Assembly (NCBI GenBank): GCA_958443615.1
Contig: CAUCLI010000031.1
Location: forward strand, 1-8,114
Origin: an uncultured Collinsella sp.
Lineage (GTDB): Bacteria; Actinomycetota; Coriobacteriia; Coriobacteriales; Coriobacteriaceae
Reading direction: 5' to 3'
Length of the DNA stretch: 8,114 nt
Position 1 is the first letter of the stretch. Each line of letters starts with the position of its first letter. Below are positions 6,067-8,114 of the stretch, piece after piece. The notes beneath the pieces are model-generated. The model saw only the letters and a program-made list of their open reading frames with translations, did not search any database and had not been told where the DNA came from. Made by a program: the position numbers and the translations under genes.

Positions 6067-7450
6067 GGGTCTCCTCATGGGATGCGGGGTCGTTGGGGAG
6101 GGCGGAGCGGGCGGCGCCCCCGCCCGCTCGGATGCCCGAGAGCCATGCCCAGGCGAGGTTGTAGCCTCCGCAGTCGGCATCGATGTCGATTGCCTCGCCG
6201 CAAGCGAAAAGCGAGCCGACACCGGCGGCGGCATCTGCGGGGCGCGGGGATACGGCCATGGTTTCGAGGTCGACGGCGTCGATCGGGATGCCGCCGCGGC
6301 GCACCTGGGCTTGGGGGTGCTCGGTCGTTCCCGAGACGCGCACGCGCAGGCGGTGCAGCAGGGACGCGATGCGGCCGAGCGGCCGTGCGTCGAGTGCCGT
6401 GGCTTCGACGACGACCTCGGCGAGCGGGCGTGCGAGCATCCCGTCGAACCATCGGGGGTCGCCCATAAAGGGACCGACCGCCTCGACACGGTCGCAGAGC
6501 ATGCGCTCGAGGGCCCTGTCGTTCGAATCGGGGAAGAGGTCGAGTTCGATGACGTCGCCCGCCTCGATGCGACGCGAGAGGTTGAATGCGGCGATGCCCG
6601 AGATGCCATAGGGGCGGAAGAGGACCTCCCCCTGCTCGAACGCGATGGCCGCGCCGTCGCGCATGAGGGTGAGCATGGCTTCGACGCGAAGGCCGTCGAG
6701 GCGCTTGAGGGCGCTATCTACCCGTACCTCGAGTGTGCCCGCGATGGGGCACAGGACGGGCGCCTCGGGTAGGTGCGGCAGACCCAGGATGCGGCAGCTT
6801 TCCTCGGACGATCCGCCGCAGGCGAGGACGACCGATCGCGCCATCAGGAGGCGCTCTCGGCGTGCGGCGGAGGCGAGGGCCTTGCGGGCGTTGCGCGTCT
6901 CGGCCTTGGCGTCGCGTCCCCGCTTGTGGGAGAGGGGGGTCGAGGGCACGCTCACGATCAGCCGGCACACGTCCTGGCGGACGCCGGCGACGCGTTCCAG
7001 CTCGGCGCAGGGGATGATGTCGACGCCCGCGCGGTCGCAGGCGCCGAGGAGCGCGTCGCGGGCGGACTCGGCGCGCCTCGTGATCGGGTAGAGCCTGCCC
7101 TCTTCCTCTTCGGCGACTGCGATGCCGAGGCTCGCGAGGAAGGCCTCGATATCACGCTCGGGGGCCGTGCCGAAGAGATGGCGCACGGCGTCGGGATGGC
7201 GGTAGCGGCGGGGGTCCAGATGGGCGTTGGAGATGTTGCAGCGCCCGTTGCCGGTGGCGAGGATGCCCAAGCCGGCCGCGACGTCACGTTCGATGACGGC
7301 GGTCCGCGCGCCGGAGCGCGCGGACGTGATGGCGGCCGCGAGCCCGCTCGCCCCGCCACCGATGATGACGACGTCGTAGACGGGCGCGCCGCCCTCCGCG
7401 GGGGAGGGCGGCGCGTCGCGGGGTGCCCTATGTTCGATGGGGCGCTTCAT
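6059..7450 (-). CDS. HI0933/YhiN-type flavoprotein
   Basis: This 463-residue protein belongs to the HI0933-like (BaiN/YhiN) family of predicted NAD(P)/FAD oxidoreductases, which are cytoplasmic and whose substrates are mostly undefined. Motifs in order: the FAD Rossmann fold VYDVVIIGGGASGLAAA (24-40), the family hallmark GILATGNGRCNISN (62-75), YPITRRAESARDAL (121-134), FRPYGISGIAAFNLS (278-292), GGIPIDAVDLETMA (386-399) and the C-terminal FACGEAIDIDADCGGYNLAWAWLSG (415-439), which completes the FAD site. Two features are unusual: a 23-residue Pro/Ala/Gly-rich N-terminal extension whose DNA forms a perfect hairpin, and a basic insert of about 35 residues (168-202) before the VVLACGGSS strand. 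ATG 7450 starts one base after the mrp stop; no better in-frame start lies nearer the Rossmann fold, because the Val before Tyr25 is GTC. Ribosome binding appears weak, so translation may depend on coupling to mrp. Confidence 0.93.
   Translation of the reverse strand: MKRPIEHRAPRDAPPSPAEGGAPVYDVVIIGGGASGLAAAITSARSGARTAVIERDVAAGLGILATGNGRCNISNAHLDPRRYRHPDAVRHLFGTAPERDIEAFLASLGIAVAEEEEGRLYPITRRAESARDALLGACDRAGVDIIPCAELERVAGVRQDVCRLIVSVPSTPLSHKRGRDAKAETRNARKALASAARRERLLMARSVVLACGGSSEESCRILGLPHLPEAPVLCPIAGTLEVRVDSALKRLDGLRVEAMLTLMRDGAAIAFEQGEVLFRPYGISGIAAFNLSRRIEAGDVIELDLFPDSNDRALERMLCDRVEAVGPFMGDPRWFDGMLARPLAEVVVEATALDARPLGRIASLLHRLRVRVSGTTEHPQAQVRRGGIPIDAVDLETMAVSPRPADAAAGVGSLFACGEAIDIDADCGGYNLAWAWLSGIRAGGGAARSALPNDPASHEETHA
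6070..6076 (-). promoter_or_regulatory. Shine-Dalgarno site inside the upstream gene
   Basis: On the minus strand GAGGAGA reads from 6076 to 6070, ending 3 bases before ATG 6066. It lies within the last codons of the HI0933-type gene. The spacing is short, but the purine match is good and it sits in the 8-base overlap arrangement expected for coupled translation. It is the main reason for choosing 6066 over 6078. Confidence 0.55.
7385..7415. repeat. Perfect 13-bp GC-only-rich hairpin within coding sequence
   Basis: Bases 7385-7397 pair without mismatch with 7403-7415 around a 5-base loop; 12 of the 13 pairs are G-C. In the minus-strand mRNA it covers about +36 to +66 of the HI0933-type gene and encodes part of its non-conserved N-terminal extension (APPSPAEGGA). 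No T-run follows in either direction. It could slow translation or transcription, or be a remnant of a palindromic repeat element; which is unknown. Confidence 0.6.
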
Positions 7451-7451
7451 G

Positions 7452-8114
7452 TCAGGCGCCGGCCTCAGGCTCGGGGGCCTGATGCTCGGGCACGGCAGCG
7501 ACTTTCGCGAGGGCCTCGTCGAGCATGCCGGAGGGAAGCTCGGCCTCGATGGCGCCGGCGTCGCAGGCGGCGGCGAGCTCGGCCTTGATGGGCAGACGGC
7601 CGAGGACCTCGAGGCCGTATTGCCCGGCGACGTCGTCGAGTTTGCTCTTGCCGAAGACCTCGATCTTCTTGCCGCAGTCGGGGCACTCGACGTAGCTCAT
7701 GTTCTCGACCACGCCGAGGACGGGGATGTTCATCTTGTCGGCCATGTTGACCGCCTTGGCGACGATCATGGACACGAGGTCCTGGGGGCTCGTCACGATG
7801 ACGATGCCGTCGACCGGCAGGGACTGGAAGACGGTGAGGGCGACATCGGCGGTTCCGGGGGGCATGTCGACGAGCAGGTAGTCGAGCGGGCCCCAGGAGG
7901 TCTCGCTCCAGAACTGGCGAATGGCGCCGGCGATGACGGGGCCGCGCCACAGGACGGGGTCGGTCTCGTTCTTGAGGAGCAGGTTGGAGGACATGACCTT
8001 CACGCCGCAATCCGAGATCTCGGGCAGCAGCAGGTTGCCGAGCCCCATGGCGTGCCGGCCGCTCATGCCGAACATCTTGGGGATGGAGGGGCCGGTGATA
8101 TCGGCGTCGAGGAT
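7452..8114 (-). CDS. mrp: Mrp/NBP35-family ATPase, iron-sulfur cluster carrier (5' end missing)
   Basis: The visible 220 residues are the C-terminal part of a cytoplasmic P-loop ATPase of the Mrp/ApbC/NBP35 family, which binds and delivers Fe-S clusters to apo-proteins. Numbering from the window edge: ILDADITGPSIPKMFG (1-16) is the conserved segment soon after the deviant Walker A, which lies outside the window. WRGPVIAGAIRQF (57-69) and LLVDMPPGTADVALT (80-94, the switch II/Walker B region) follow. VENMSYVECPDCGKK (136-150) contains the CxxC pair (Cys144, Cys147) that binds the cluster at the dimer interface. The end is Ala/Glu/Pro-rich. The reading frame runs open to the edge, so the internal Met at 8075 is not the start. 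The stop is one base before the HI0933-type gene, making this the visible first member of a three-gene unit. Any promoter is beyond the right edge. Family assignment is strong; its client proteins are unknown. Confidence 0.95.
   Translation of the reverse strand: MLDADITGPSIPKMFGMSGRHAMGLGNLLLPEISDCGVKVMSSNLLLKNETDPVLWRGPVIAGAIRQFWSETSWGPLDYLLVDMPPGTADVALTVFQSLPVDGIVIVTSPQDLVSMIVAKAVNMADKMNIPVLGVVENMSYVECPDCGKKIEVFGKSKLDDVAGQYGLEVLGRLPIKAELAAACDAGAIEAELPSGMLDEALAKVAAVPEHQAPEPEAGA

Noticed and set aside
6067..6609. N-terminal extension of the COG2509-type protein to 6609
   Set aside because: It overlaps the HI0933-type gene in another frame; the extension is low-complexity Ser/Arg/Pro/Ala sequence and a family-typical N-terminus starts at 6066.
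5348..6772. A 474-codon open frame on the plus strand opposite the two flavoproteins
   Set aside because: It is antisense to two genes with clear family motifs; its translation is Arg/Ser/Ala-rich low-complexity sequence typical of shadow frames.
1..8114. CRISPR array, tRNA, rRNA, insertion sequence, prophage or defence genes
   Set aside because: No regularly spaced repeats, cloverleaf, transposase-like protein or terminal inverted repeats were seen, and nearly all bases are used by recognisable genes.

Overview
The window is chromosomal DNA from a GC-rich bacterium, most likely an actinobacterium and probably of the Coriobacteriia (Collinsella/Olsenella type). This rests on GC-rich coding sequence, a coaE / lytic transglycosylase / uvrB order that echoes the actinobacterial coaE-uvrB neighbourhood, and a pair of large flavoproteins beside an Mrp-type ATPase. 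The taxon is an inference; no marker RNA is present.

Layout. Bases 1-133 hold the end of an unseen upstream unit, closed by a strong rho-independent terminator (72-103). A tightly packed plus-strand set follows: coaE (134-763, dephospho-CoA kinase), a membrane-anchored lytic transglycosylase (768-1352) and uvrB (1371-3608). Gaps of 4 and 18 bases suggest a single transcript. A 163-base gap carries two inverted repeats and a candidate extended -10 promoter that would drive a separate small polytopic membrane protein of unknown function (3772-4353). A hairpin at 4381-4410 lies between converging genes and can serve both strands.

The rest is a minus-strand cluster read right to left: mrp (partial, enters from the right edge; stop at 7452), an HI0933/YhiN-type flavoprotein (7450-6059) and a COG2509-type FAD-dependent dehydrogenase (6066-4435). 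The gaps are +1 base and -8 bases, so translation is probably coupled. The theme is iron-sulfur cluster delivery next to two putative redox flavoproteins; a functional link is inferred from gene order only.

All seven genes are of recognisable or ordinary type and none looks broken, apart from mrp being cut by the window edge. I see no mobile element, CRISPR array, tRNA, rRNA or phage gene, and no clear evidence of a new defence or biosynthetic system. The points most worth a second look are the promoter/operator-like palindromes before the unknown membrane protein, a perfect 13-bp hairpin inside the start of the HI0933-type gene, the three-gene redox cluster, and the base-composition step between coaE/transglycosylase and the remainder.
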